Source: Nymphaea colorata (taxonomy: Eukaryota; Streptophyta; Magnoliopsida; Nymphaeales; Nymphaeaceae). From it: 64,000 nt of DNA. Made by a program: the position numbers and the translations under genes. Shown here one piece after another: positions 28,801 to 39,152 of the stretch (its first letter is position 1; every line of letters begins with the position of its first letter). The stretch spans positions 20,165,716 to 20,229,715 of the forward strand of contig NC_045144.1 in NCBI RefSeq assembly GCF_008831285.2. The letters are read 5' to 3'. Under the pieces are notes generated by a model. That model was given only the letters and a program-made list of their open reading frames with translations. It was not told the DNA's origin and did not search any database.

Positions 28801-29132
28801 GTGCCTACCCATTGGATCAAGAAAGGGCATGGATGGACACCTTGCCTCCACCTTCTGCGTTTGGACCATCAGGTCCTTCAGCTCCACCTTCATATAATCA
28901 ATCAAACTCATCTACGATACAGCGTTACGCTCCTCGTCTCGATGAATTGAATTATAGCAGACAAAACATGCACACTCCAGAACCTCCCTTCAGTAGAGGG
29001 GGCATGGCCTATGGTTCCATGACGGAGCCAGGGTCTCAAGGTGGCTTCCAGCGGCACAGGCTTGACTATTCAACTGCACCCCGTCGCAGCTTCCCTGGTC
29101 GAGATTCATCATGTGGTTGGTTAGATGAGTGA
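5791..29132 (+). CDS. EDM2: EDM2-like PHD-finger protein (anti-silencing / chromatin regulator)
   Basis: Nuclear regulator. In Arabidopsis EDM2 binds silencing histone marks through its PHD fingers and promotes full-length transcripts of genes with heterochromatic introns such as RPP7 and IBM1. Coding exons: 5791-6059, 6192-6332, 6504-6600, 7981-8034, 8126-8307, 9072-9159, 9262-9360, 12253-12500, 12614-12697, 12773-13261, 13747-13882, 13979-14080, 20108-20200, 22091-22132, 26048-26158, 26904-26975, 27099-27217, 27318-27381, 27459-29132. They sum to 4164 bp (1387 residues), in frame throughout. Visible parts: EDM2 N-terminal domain ([17 protein letters not shown]); acidic run about 205-232; PHD block about 235-392 ([45 protein letters not shown]); methyltransferase-like domain about 664-830 with DFCCGANSF at 711-719 and NPPFG at 774-778; repeat-rich tail. 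The start is ATG 5791; an in-frame ATG at 5797 is an alternative. Catalytic activity is not established for the family. Confidence 0.93.
6601..7980 (+). other. EDM2 intron 3 (1.38 kb) with open-frame remnants
   Basis: The frame of exon 3 stays open past its donor to a stop near 6805, so intron retention would add about 68 residues ([13 protein letters not shown]...). A second open stretch lies at 7010-7336 ([18 protein letters not shown]). I do not recognise either, and the conserved EDM2 sequence continues directly from exon 3 (DEVLKKSK) to exon 4 (VAQLLVED) without them. They may be remnants of an insertion. Confidence 0.5.
9361..12252 (+). other. EDM2 intron 7 (2.9 kb), AT-rich
   Basis: No gene is seen. 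It contains a TA microsatellite (about 11124-11184). It also holds an old internal duplication: a segment near 10495-10550 (TATCATATAGTTTTGATGTC) recurs diverged near 10708-10750. From 10900 to 11700 it is strongly AT-rich. Confidence 0.6.
11124..11184. repeat. TA microsatellite
   Basis: Long (TA)n run with two internal TACA interruptions, inside EDM2 intron 7. Open frames reading YIYIYI here are repeat artefacts. Confidence 0.95.
15299..15365. repeat. Three-copy short tandem repeat (21-24 bp unit)
   Basis: The word GTTCTTTTGTATATCAACAG occurs three times in succession, the last copy preceded by a few extra bases. It lies in EDM2 intron 12. Confidence 0.85.
15595..16640. repeat. Diverged minisatellite, unit about 60-75 bp, roughly 15 copies
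   Basis: A repeating pattern runs through about 1 kb: AAGAACAATATTATCTCATC, then a TATGTCCATATGATTGTCAT-like word, then a short TATATACATATA stretch, then the next AGAACAA. Copies are diverged and of variable length, and GT and TA microsatellites have grown inside some late copies (about 16430-16470). It lies entirely in EDM2 intron 12. The copy number is by eye. Confidence 0.85.
16791..16858. repeat. TA microsatellite
   Basis: A nearly perfect (AT)n run of about 68 bp in EDM2 intron 12, just beyond the minisatellite. Confidence 0.97.
20201..22090 (+). other. EDM2 intron 13 (1.9 kb)
   Basis: No gene is seen. The middle (21230-21600) is A/T homopolymer-rich. A perfect 15-bp hairpin lies near the 3' end (21983-22018), about 70 bp before the acceptor. 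Confidence 0.6.
21983..22018. repeat. Perfect inverted repeat, 15-bp arms and 6-bp loop
   Basis: Arms AAGCAGTTTTTGCAG (21983-21997) and CTGCAAAAACTGCTT (22004-22018) are exact reverse complements around GAAATT. It lies in EDM2 intron 13, upstream of the 42-bp exon 14. Confidence 0.95.
22133..26047 (+). other. EDM2 intron 14 (3.9 kb)
   Basis: It contains the hAT-like element at 23296-24037 and a stretch of A and T homopolymers (24300-24620). The remainder shows no gene. It is bounded by exon 14 (42 bp) and exon 15 (start of the [11 protein letters not shown] motif). Confidence 0.65.
23296..24037. mobile_element. Non-autonomous hAT-like element in EDM2 intron 14
   Basis: The left end reads CATAGTTGTAAAAGCTGTAT and the inverse of the right end reads CAGTGTTATCTATATTGTAT, an imperfect terminal inverted repeat. 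It is flanked by 8-bp near-identical target duplications, CAGTAAGC (23288-23295) and CAGTAAAC (24038-24045). The interior has no transposase. Its right part repeats CATATCGT/GTATCG words, including a run of near-palindromes at 23880-24020. Length 742 bp. Confidence 0.7.
27840..28196 (+). repeat. EDM2: Seven in-frame 51-bp repeats in the EDM2 last exon
   Basis: Seven consecutive 17-residue units occupy residues about 958-1076. They start at 27840, 27891, 27942, 27993, 28044, 28095 and 28146. The clearest are [51 protein letters not shown] and [17 protein letters not shown]. The second unit ([17 protein letters not shown]) is the most diverged. They are highly charged and likely disordered. All copies keep the 51-bp register. 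Confidence 0.9.
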
Positions 29133-30381
29133 GATGATGTGCTGCCACAGCTGGTCTTCTGTAGCTGTTGACTGGACCTCTGCTTCAGGGCTGTTTCAAC
29201 TTTTATATTATAGGCTTGCTGCTTATGCATGAATGGTGTTATATATCCGTGAAGGTTGTCATGTTTGGTGGACATGCTGCACCTCACTCTCTTTCTCTTT
29301 CTCTCTCTTCAACCCTCTTCACTTCATTCCTTTGGTTATTATTTTTTGGGAACGTTTAGGAAGGTAGGATAGACTCTTTTTATCGTCTTTTTATTGTTCT
29401 GAAATATCGAAAGTAGGGGTAAAGAGGGGCTGGATGGTTGCTTCAGATCTCTGAATGGCAGAAGACATGCATACAAGAAACGACCTGTACAAATTGATAC
29501 AAAATGAATAGCAATTACGTACACAGAGCAAAACAGAAGGCTGTTACAAAGAAGTGTCGCAAATGAATGAATTGACCCGGTCAATGTAAAGAGGAGCGGA
29601 CCCATCTCTCGACAAGCTTTTAGAAACTCGAATATTAAATTTGGTTGATCGGGTTAGTATGGTCAATTCCATCTTGTCTTTTTGTTTCGTGTACAGGATA
29701 TACATGAGCTCCACTGCAAAAAGTTCAAAAATTAAATATTCAAAAATTAAATAAATTGTATATACACTAGCATGGGTTAAAAGGGACCCAGGTCGAACGC
29801 TTAATCTGCCTCAACTTGAACGTGATGCAAACATGGAAATGAAGAGGCAAGTGCACTTAGCCAAAACCAAATGATGAGCTGTGGCCCAGCCTTGAAGCAG
29901 ACTGTGTCTCACCCGGGACAGGGAGCCGCCTCTGTCGATTACTTCTGTATTAAATCTTTTCTCCTGAAAGATCTGCGCTTGTCATGCTCCTTATTCATAT
30001 GGGTGGCTTCAAATCCAAATGAGACAAAACTTACTATGGGATTCTGGTATATTAATCTGTTTAGATATCGTTACATCTGTTTAATTAGGCATCATTACAA
30101 ATTAGATAGGTATATACGACTATATTTTCAATAGCAAAGAGATTAACAGAGTTTATGGAGTAATGATACTACATGGAATATCATTACACGGATAACACAG
30201 CACAAACTGCACATATGATCATACAAGTAATTGTTTCTTTATTGCACGAAACAAACCACAGCTTCATGCTTCCGGCATGACTTGCAATCCCCTAATTTCC
30301 CACTGTACGTAGAAGTACGTTCCACACTTGCTGATGATGCATACCATCATTATTTATTATTCAGAGAGAAGGATCCAAATT
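29133..30381. other. Convergent intergenic region between EDM2 and GRP-A
   Basis: The left part is EDM2 3' UTR, with a CT-rich stretch near 29285-29310. The right part (about 30150-30381) is GRP-A 3' flank on the minus strand. It carries the conserved inverted repeat at 30160-30187 and the TATTTATTATTC word (AATAAA on the minus strand) seen downstream of all six GRP genes. No other gene is seen. Confidence 0.6.
30160..30187 (-). terminator. Conserved 3'-flank inverted repeat of GRP-A
   Basis: GTAATGATA and TATCATTAC form 9-bp arms around a 10-base loop, about 200 bp after the GRP-A stop. Corresponding sites: 37942-37969 (B, GTAATGA/TCATTAC), 43945-43973 (C), 48118-48145 (D), 52949-52976 (E), and a shortened one near 59161-59184 (F). 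A role in 3' end formation is only inferred from position and recurrence. Confidence 0.45.
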
Positions 30382-31385
30382 TCAGTTATGCGGAATGCCT
30401 TGAGATTGCATAAGCTCAGCATACTCCTTGGCGGAACAGCACCTGTAGTAGCAGCGGTATCGGCAACCACCCCAGCCAGGACCGCCACCCCAGCCCGGTC
30501 GGCCCCAGCCAGGACCACCACCCCAGCCGGGGTGGCCGCCCCACCCTCGCCCTCCGCCCCCGTAATAATCTACGTGGTGTTCGGCATCTTTCACGTCAGC
30601 GTCCTTGTTGTCTGCATGCAAAAGCAAATTCCAGAAACGCGCTCAAACAAGCAAGATAAATGTGAGAGAGTTTAAGAATCAAATATATCAAGACAACAAG
30701 AACGAAAAAACAGGACAGACGGCCATTGAACAATTTATTATTGGAGATCTAACAGGGATGCAAGTATGCAGTTTAGTTGATATCAATGAGGAGAACAACC
30801 TAAAAAGTCGAAAGCAATAGCTTAGCTGTTTAATTAGCTGTGAGAATCCATAAAAAGGAGGCAAAATAACAATGATGAGGACGATGACAGATCATCAGTG
30901 GTCATGACCAAGGCAAATCAGTGAGTTTCATTTCTTCAGCAATCAAAGAACTCACACAGAGAAGGAATCAAAGGTTGGGTTTAACACTCGGAAGGATTGA
31001 GTTTGCATGCATATTCGCATGGGAACCTACTGACGTGCTGATAGATGGTAGCTAAACAAGAAGTGAATGGTTCAAATGACATCAAGGTGAAACAACAAAG
31101 TAGATTATTCGAAAGGTATCAAGGAAGCATATCTAGTTCTCTGCTATCCTATTCTGAGGGCTCAAAAATGCGGTTGGGGAATTCCGTTTCACCCAAAGGT
31201 ATGTCATTATCCCTTTAAAAATTGTGATCTGACAGGCAACAAGATCATCTGGAGAGAGAGAGAGAGATTTCTGGCAAATCCAGATAATGGAACCTACATT
31301 CTCTTTCGCCTAGTTGGCGTGCAAAAGCCACCGACAGCAATAAGAGGACAGTCAGAAAGAGGATGGGAACGGAGACTCGCTTCAT
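30382..31385 (-). CDS. GRP-A: secreted glycine-rich protein with Cys-rich tail (105 aa)
   Basis: Two exons: 31385-31298 (88 bp) and 30611-30382, GT-AG, phase-1 intron of 686 bp, stop TGA at 30384-30382. Residues 1-22 are a signal peptide (MKRVSVPILF...SVAFA) predicted to be cut before RQLGE, so the protein should go to the cell wall or apoplast. A charged linker (NKDADVKDAEHHVD) follows, then a GPGW-type glycine/tryptophan repeat, then CRYRCYYRCC and SAKEYAELMQSQGIPHN. This layout resembles the plant GRP family (Pfam PF07172 type) of stress-induced small wall proteins. A is the most diverged copy: Tyr-Tyr replaces Gln-Trp before the repeat, the Gly in the Cys motif is missing, and it has fewest repeats (four PGW). 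The start is the only ATG giving a signal peptide. Confidence 0.85.
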
Positions 31386-31450
31386 TGTAGACTTACACGA
31401 AGCTACAAGAGAAAGGCTGATCGGTGCAGAATCGAACCTCCTTGGTGCTG

Positions 31451-31458
31451 TATTTATA
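31451..31458 (-). promoter_or_regulatory. TATA box of GRP-A
   Basis: TATAAATA on the minus strand, 66 bp upstream of the ATG, in the same position relative to the gene as in the other copies. Confidence 0.75.
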
Positions 31459-34400
31459 AGGAAGATACAACTTACGAAAAGACAGAGTTATTGCGAAGCA
31501 ATGTACACTCAATATCATCTCATTTATGAGTTCAAACAAGCCCTTCTTCCATCAATATTTAATTGATTTGGTATAGTTGAAGAAGTCTCTAGGAAGGTCC
31601 ATTCATAAGTTGGATGATGACATTTGAATGAGTTTTCTCCCAATAATTAAGTCTCAACTTTTAGCTATTTTCGAAGCTTTTTTCAAGTTAATTGCAGGTC
31701 AATAATCCATCATCTTTTGTCCCCTTGTTTGTGCATATCCATTTCGTCCATCACTATCCAAAAAGCTTAACATTAGATGCTTAGTTGAATTAATTAGCGA
31801 AGGGAAAAAGTGTTTTTACTCCTAACTATGTCTTAATATGTAATTTAGTTGCATTTGAAATTTTACTTACGTCAACTTTGATGCCCAAAAACCATATATA
31901 AAAGTTGATCACATCAAAATTTCTTTCTTGTCAATTATAGTTTTGTCAATTCTGACAGCACTTTTTTATCTCTAATCTTCCTAAATGCTTACTATCAAAT
32001 ATTCAACCAAGGTAGTGGTACTCAGTTGTTAAGACTTGTTAGGATTAATCAAGATTAAGATATAGTTTCTTTTTTCGTTTTAATAATATACTGCAAATAA
32101 AGGGAATATATGCTGATATATAGAGTTTACACCGTCGATAGTAAAACTACGGTAATATCTTGTGTAGATTAGGAAAACCTATAACCGCTTTTCATCGCTC
32201 TGCGGAACAATCGGACCAGCTACTGATCATCGCCTTGGTAAGCTATTGCCTCACCAACTAGCTAATCAGACGCAAGCCCCTCCTCGGGTGGATTCATCCT
32301 TTTGCTCCTCAGCCTACGGGGTATTAGCAGCAGAGTTTCCAGCCTACGGGGTATTGGCAGGTTTTAATGCGTTACTCACCTGTCCGCTACTCACCTGTCT
32401 GCCACTAGAAACACCACTTCCAGTCCGACTTGCATGTGTTAAGCTTCAAATGGTTCCGAATGTGGGTTTGTATGGATGAGATCATTATAGAAGGAAACTC
32501 CATCGAGTTAGTTTGTTCAACAGCTCAACGTCAAAGTAGGAACGGATTTGCCTTCATGGGGTTTAGCAGATGTGCCTAGACCTCTGATCATGTCCCCTTA
32601 CTGACTGCCAACTTTTTGAATAAAAAATCTTGAACTTTTTGCACATTTAAAGATCCACCTTTGCAGGAGCGCTGTTGGGGCACTTTAACCAAGCTAGTCA
32701 TTTCACCAGGTCAATTGGGTTCGCTAGCATATGACATCCTCCAAAAGGTTTCCAAACGAATTCTCCAATATATCTGAATGCCTAATCAATGTGGGCTAGC
32801 TATAGCAACCTAGATGTCAGGACATCCACTCGAAGATATGCCACACATTTTGTTCCACAGGTTAAATCATGGAACTCAAAGAATGACCCTCCTGATCCAA
32901 TATAGAATTTGAGTACACGGCTAGTTCCCATGCTATAGAAGAAATTGTGTGGCCAAGTATATATTTGACTCAAGAGCAGGAATTCCTTTGATAAAAATAT
33001 TTAACCCACTATTTGATGAAGATAAACATAGCACCTTGCTCTGCCTCCCATTTGGTTTGTCAGAAATAAGAGCATAATGTGTATAAATTAATTTGAACTT
33101 GCCAAGAATAACAAGATTATAGTTGTGCATTACAACTTTTAAAATTGTTTTCTCCCTTGATATGATCTAACTACATCTATGTGAACTCCAGGGTTTAGAA
33201 CATGGAAATCCAATTTCAAACAGGCCATTAGGAAGCATATACATATATATGTGAACCTGACCCAGTAGGGATACCAAAGAAACTAAGGATCAATGAAGAA
33301 CTTCTTATCATTTTAATTTCTTTTTGGAATATAATTGGACAATTACATTGCAAGTTTTTACTAAAGGCCAAGTGAAGCAAACTCATGAACCCTTTTGTTT
33401 CCTGTTAGTATTTTAAGGTTAGCTAATAGATGATCTCTCAACTCCATTGTTGGCAGATAGCAAGGGCTTTATTAGTTAAAACCTTCAGTTTTTTCCTGCC
33501 AACTAACTACATAGGGTTGGAAGGGGTAGAATTAGTTCGATGAATGCAAAAGCAATGTCCTTAACTGATCTATATCCAATCCAGAGCTAAGGATTCGATG
33601 CAGAAGAAGAATCATCATCAGAGGCAGAGCAAGACATTTCGAATGAGGACCAGTCATTCAAAAATTTTAAACCCCTTAAATACATAGTAAAATGATTGAG
33701 GAGCACTATATATAATCAATCAAATGATTTGGGGGGCAGCTATTATGTAAATAGGCAAGTTGTGGGACCGTGTGGACAACTGCTCAATCTTGCCCCACCC
33801 TTAATCGTCCTTATCTCCAAGTCAAGCTATCACTTTCATTTCAGCATGAGGTGGAGCTTAATTATCATCATGTTTGTAGATAGGCATAGGAATCACAACT
33901 ATACATCTTGCAAGTGACTCGATGAGCAGACGATATGGAGATTAGATATGAACACTCTTAATTTCATTGATTCCGATGGGTGAGGATGAAATTTAATATG
34001 GTTATCGAGAACGTGAATTGAGCTTCAAATAATTGTGGGAGATCGGCCAACCCATCTTTATTTCCCGAAAACCGCTAAAAACCATTTATGCGATATTAAT
34101 GTATAGGTTGGTAGGGTTGACTTAGCTTATATTAATCATAATTAATGTCATTGAAAATGAAATGTTAACAAACTTCAAAGCCAATTCAACTATCTTTAAA
34201 AGTTAAGGTTATACACAATTCGAATAAGTCAGGCCCCTAAGTCAATGAGGCGTATTTGCAGTGTCATGTTAGTGCCGTATCGACGTGTTCATCGCTGTTC
34301 GACCTAATTGCTAGAATGGTGAGACAAAGGTGCTACTCTCTGTAGCTCTGGTGCCTGTGGCTTCATGTGTTGTATGCATGTCAGCGCATGCATTACATTA

Positions 34401-34474
34401 TAGTTGCTATGTAACAGTCAGATCGCTTCCGGGGTTTCATCTATTTATTAATTTGTTGTATTGTACATATATAA

Positions 34475-34580
34475 GGGTTGTTTTACAACAGTAACATTTT
34501 GTTACTATTATTTAATTTGTCTTAAAGATTCAGATAGATTCATGAACACTAAACAGTCTATTCCCTTTGCCAAACGACCC
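34475..34580. mobile_element. MITE-like element in the A spacer, shared by B, D and E spacers
   Basis: Short inverted-repeat element with a GGTCATTTGGCAATA-type left end and a TTTGTCAGATGACC-type right end (clearest at 40399-40504). Copies: 34475-34580 (A), 40399-40504 (B), 49909-50014 (D), 56141-56231 (E, GGGGGCGTTTGGCAATAAG / GCTAAATGACCC). It occupies the same place in each duplication unit, so it was inserted before the array expanded. Confidence 0.6.
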
Positions 34581-36412
34581 ATAATATATTTAGCTGCAGT
34601 TATAGGCACAAATAACTTATAAATATGTAGTTTGATTAATAGTTGATCTTGACTTTGGAGTTTGACTCCATGTCAGCCAATAACTGCCGCTGGAAATTTT
34701 ATGAATGTGGCCAATAAAGGCCAAGTTGGTAAATCTCGTCCAGGAAAAGATGAAAATTCGGCACCAGTTTGATCGTTGATCAATCGTAATGAATTAGAAC
34801 TAATAAAGCCAGTTGAGTTGCACCAATCAATTTATACGATAATCAAGCGCATTATATAGCAACTCAACCCACTCGTTAAAACCAGAAAACTTTTATTGCA
34901 CAAGTAAAGAGGTGCATTGCCAGTAACCAGCTACATTTTGCGGAAGATAGACTCACAGAAGCCTTTATCTCCTGAGACGACCAAGGTGCATTGTCAGTAT
35001 CCAGCTAACTAGGACTCAGAAACAAGTTTCCAGAAGTTTTTAGTTAAGGGGTGGGTACTAGTAATAAAAAGTTTTAGTATTTTAAGGGGTATCAATATAT
35101 AAATGAGAAAAAATTGTCTTAGCTAACTAGGACTCAGAAACAAGTTTCCAGAAATTTTTAGCTAAGAGGTACTATTAATAAAATGTTTGTCTTTTAAGGG
35201 GTATCAATATGTAAATGAGAAAAAATTGTCTTGAGGTATTAGTAGGAAAATAAACATTTTTTATAGGTTTGTACGTACAATTACTCACACACGCTAGGGC
35301 CACAAACTTGAAGCATGTCATACCTACTGTCGTGGTATGCATGCATGTATGTATGTATCCCATGCACAAACACACATTCCCATACAAACCCTCGTTGATG
35401 CCACGGCCTCAGAATGTCACGCTGTTAGTGGTGCGAGGATGTTCCTTAGACAGCCAAAGAGGCAGTATATGCACTACACTGACTATGAACCTGGTTTTAT
35501 ACGCTATACTTGTGTGGAAAAAAAATTAAAGATCTTTTCATAATGACAAAAATGCTCCTGTTTGACAGGAAAATTAAAGATCTTTTTTTAAAGACAAAAA
35601 GGAAATCGAAAAAGTGAAAAGACATTTCTTTTTCAATAATTTCAAAAATGTGCCATTTTTTTTTTTTCTTTTGGCGCATGCTTGTTGAATGCACGCAACT
35701 CAAACTCCACTGACAACGCTCCAGGTAATCTCAAATATGTCCTTCATTGCTCACCGTTGCTGCAGGTGCTTGAAGCCATGCTCGGATCCATCCTGACCCA
35801 GAAGCAAAAGAAATATTGTTTGCAACCCGTTCTCCTTAGTTGGTCCTTCCCTTTAATACAGACAGAACTCTGCTTCTATTTTTCTTCAATAAGAATTCTT
35901 TATGTGTGTTCGATTCCTTGCCCCAGTTGCAAGCATTATTTGCTTCTAGCAATGTGTCGAGCTTGTCGAAAGCGGTGTCAATTATGTTTGAAGATTGAAT
36001 TAGAACAACCGTTAGTGCTGCTTTATTCTCCTCTAAATGTTGCAAATGACATCGCTAAGCTATACAAGGCAATGGCATGATGCTTATTCTTTTCTTGCAT
36101 TTTCTCCTCGAACTTGAATAATTGAGCACCCGCATTCCAGAATCCAAATCCTGCGGCCCCTTGAAATCAGGCCTCGGCAAGGGATGCTCTGTAGAAACTT
36201 TGAAGTTGTGATGTTACTGTAAGTCTACAACTTAGATGAGTTAAACACTACCTAAAAAGCTGCGTCCTTTCATGGAAGAGGACTTCTTGCTAAGCGTGGC
36301 GTCTGATCTCTTTGAGTTGAATTGATCAACAGTCTCCCATTTGTAGTTTACTGAGTTTTACGTACCTGAGATGTAACAACCGAATGAAGCACTTGGAACT
36401 TTTTAGGTCTCA

Positions 36413-36672
36413 TATGGGTGGGCGTCCGGCCTGAAGCCCGGACCCGACTTGGCCCAGCCCGTTTAAAAACAAAAAATATTTATTAAATTATAAAATAATT
36501 TTTAATAATATAAAACATATTTTTAATAATAGAATACACATTATTAAATTTTAAAAATAATAAAAAATGATTTTTTTTTATTATTATCTGGCCGGATCAA
36601 GCTAGGACGGTCGACCCGGGCCCAACCGAGCCGGGTGTATCCGATGGGTACCCGGCCCATGGCCCAGGCCTA
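36413..36672. mobile_element. Short hAT-like insertion specific to unit A
   Basis: GC-rich ends (left TGGGTGGGCGTCCGGCCTGA, inverse of right TAGGCCTGGGCCATGGGCCG) surround an AT-rich core of about 110 bp. In unit B the flanking sequences (ACTTGGAACTTTT... and ...AACTTGGCGGTC) are close together without it, so it inserted after the units separated. Ends resemble the larger element at 60602-61754. The target duplication is ambiguous because CATATGG occurs on both sides. Confidence 0.6.
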
Positions 36673-38164
36673 CATATGGCCACTCACACAACAAACCTGA
36701 TTAAACTTGGTGGTCATGTTCTTAAGTAGTCGTAGTTGATCATAGGTGTATTGTGGTCTACCCACGTCCTAAAGCAGTCATGGACTCCAAGCACGAGAGT
36801 AAGTGGGAAGGACGCCTCTACTCACTCGAAATCATACATATACTTTATTTTGAGCGGAGTGGTACCAATATCTCTTTGGAAACCGAGGGACTTACATGCT
36901 TACAACATATTAGGCACTTCATGAGGTCTGGATCTCGGTCAGGTTCACGTTTGAGCCATTCCTTTTTAAGGCTATCAATTTTTTATTTTTAATTACAATG
37001 GGATATGCTTTGAGATTATTTTAGGTGGATTTTTTGCATTGTTGCACATTATTAATTGAGAGCAAATTTTGCCAGCTAATATATATATATATATAAAAGA
37101 GAAACACATACGTGACCTCTTTCCATAAATTAACACCTACTCGACAAATCCGCTGCATAGCCACTTTATTATGTGGCTGTGATGGGATCAAAGGTTGGTG
37201 AAACTGATCTCAAGTGGAAGCTATTTAAGGTCACCAAGCTACTAGGGAGGCCGGATAAAGTTGGGTCGAACGTTACGAGTCCGCGTCGTGTGCTTCTTTT
37301 TGACTGGGTGCTCCTTGCCGCTGGCCACAGTTCCTAGTTATGGTCGGACCTTGATTCGATTGGACCTTTTATATTATAATTAACTCAAAATTAGATAGTA
37401 ATGACCAGATCAGCTAATGAGCAAATGGTTATTTTTTATAATTAATTGTGCAAAACTTAGGTTTTAAAGTTTGTCCAGCATGCTTTAAAGGGTTGTAGCA
37501 TGGGCTGGAGTGGGTAACTGTTCACCCAAGTCTGTGTAAACCTTTATAAAAGTTTTTATTATCATGTGTTGGGCTCAGGCCTAACCATATGAAGTGCCCA
37601 CACCAAACCCAGGCTAATACCCATGCACTCAAATTGCAATAATAAAATAGATCAAAGCTTCTTTGCTGTTGATAGCAAGTTGGGCTTGCGAAAATCCGGT
37701 CATCAGTTCAATTTCCATATGTGCTACTTTTTTCAAATTACAAACTGTGACTGTGGTAGTATGATACTTTAATTGGTGGGCATATCATGGGTCCATCTAA
37801 ATCTCCAAGCCGCCCTGCACTCCACAGACAGAACTACCTCTCACTAGAGTGCCTTTCTTTGTGCGGCTACCTCTCACTAAAAAGTTAATCGGTGCATATG
37901 AATATAAGTTAAACAGCAAATAGGGTAACAAACTTCATGGTGTAATGATATTGCATAGCATTTCATTACACAATTAACACAGCACAAAACGGGAATATGA
38001 TCATACAAGCTTTTGGTTCTTTCATTACAAGAAACAAACCACAACATGATGCCCCCACTATCCTCTTAAGCTTACTTTCCATTGTAGAAGTACGTACCAA
38101 ACATGCTGATGATTCATACGACCATCATTATTTATTATTCAAAAGGATAGGGATAGACGCTTAA

Positions 38165-39089
38165 TCAGTTCTGCGGAACACCTTGGGATTGCACAAACTC
38201 AGCAAACTCTGCGGCAGAACAACATCGACCATAGTAGCAGCGGTATCGGCAGCCACCCCAGCCAGGTCGGCCCCAGCCTGGACCGCCACCCCAGCCTGGT
38301 CGGCCCCAGCCAGGACCACCACCCCAGCCGGGGCGGCCACCCCAACCCGGCCCTCCACCCCACTGATCTACATGGTAGTCGGCATCTTTCACATCAGCGT
38401 GCTTGTCATCTGATGCAAAAGAAATTGCAGATAGACACTCAGACAAGCAAATCAGTGTAAGAGAGTTTAAGATTCATATATATAGACAACAAGAACTAAG
38501 GAAAAAAAAAAAAACAGGGAAGACGGCCATTAAAAGAATAAAATATTAGGGAGTAAAGATGCAAGGATATGCAATTTAGTTCGTATCCATGAAGAGAAAA
38601 GCTTAAAAGATAAACCAATATCTCAGCTGTTTAGTTGGGAGAATCCATAAAAAGGAGCAAAAAATAACAGTAATGAGATCCATTGCAGATCATCACTGTT
38701 CCTCACAAAGGCAAACCAGTGATTTTAATTAATGACCTCACACACAGGAAGGAACCAATGGTTGTGTCAAACACTTGGAAGGACTGAGCTTACATGCATA
38801 TGCTAATGAGAGCTTTACTGACGTGCTAATAAATGGTAGCTACATGTCATTAACAACGTTCATTGGAAAAGGAAAAGGGACTGGCAAATCTTTCTAAAAA
38901 TGTGACATGACAAACTATCTTCACCATCATCTGTACACACAGACATACACACACAATCGAGAGAGAGAGAATATTATGGCGAACCAGAGAATGGAACGTA
39001 CATTCTTTTTCGCCTAATTGGCGTGCAAAGGCCACAGACAGCAATAAGAGGACGGTAAGAAAGAGGATGGGAACGGAGACTCGCTTCAT
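38165..39089 (-). CDS. GRP-B: secreted glycine-rich protein with Cys-rich tail (110 aa)
   Basis: Exons 39089-39002 and 38409-38165, intron 592 bp, stop TGA. Signal peptide (residues 1-22) then RQLGEKE, linker YDKHADVKDADYHVDQW, six PGW repeat units alternating GGGPGW and GRPGW, then CRYRCYYGRCCSAAEFAE and FVQSQGVPQN. Its linker matches GRP-E and is the fullest form in the array. The acceptor reads GCATCAG where most others read GCATGCAG, still a valid AG. TATAAATA lies at 39145-39152. A short GA run (38959-38970; CT on the sense strand) sits in the intron just after the donor. Confidence 0.9.
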
Positions 39090-39144
39090 TGCAGAAACTA
39101 AGGGGGCAGGACGATCGGTGCAGAATCAAACCTCCTTGCTGCTC

Positions 39145-39152
39145 TATTTATA
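39145..39152 (-). promoter_or_regulatory. TATA box of GRP-B
   Basis: TATAAATA on the minus strand, 56 bp upstream of the ATG, in a conserved AGAGCAGCAAGGAGG context (minus strand) shared with copies D and F. Confidence 0.75.

Larger units (their letters stand above)
31459..38164. other. Spacer between GRP-A and GRP-B (duplicated noncoding blocks)
   Basis: No gene. It is made of blocks that recur in the other spacers: about 31690-31930 (also 54390-54620 and 61830-62070), 32670-33060 (also 45110-45520 and 62260-62640), 33941-34330 (in all six units), 34650-34860 (also B, D, E), 36080-36375 (also B, D, E), 36960-37080 and 37110-37290. A tandem duplication of about 115 bp lies near 35003-35220 (TAACTAGGACTCAGAAACAA twice). 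A 260-bp insertion lies at 36413-36672. The last 250 bp are GRP-B 3' flank. Confidence 0.75.
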
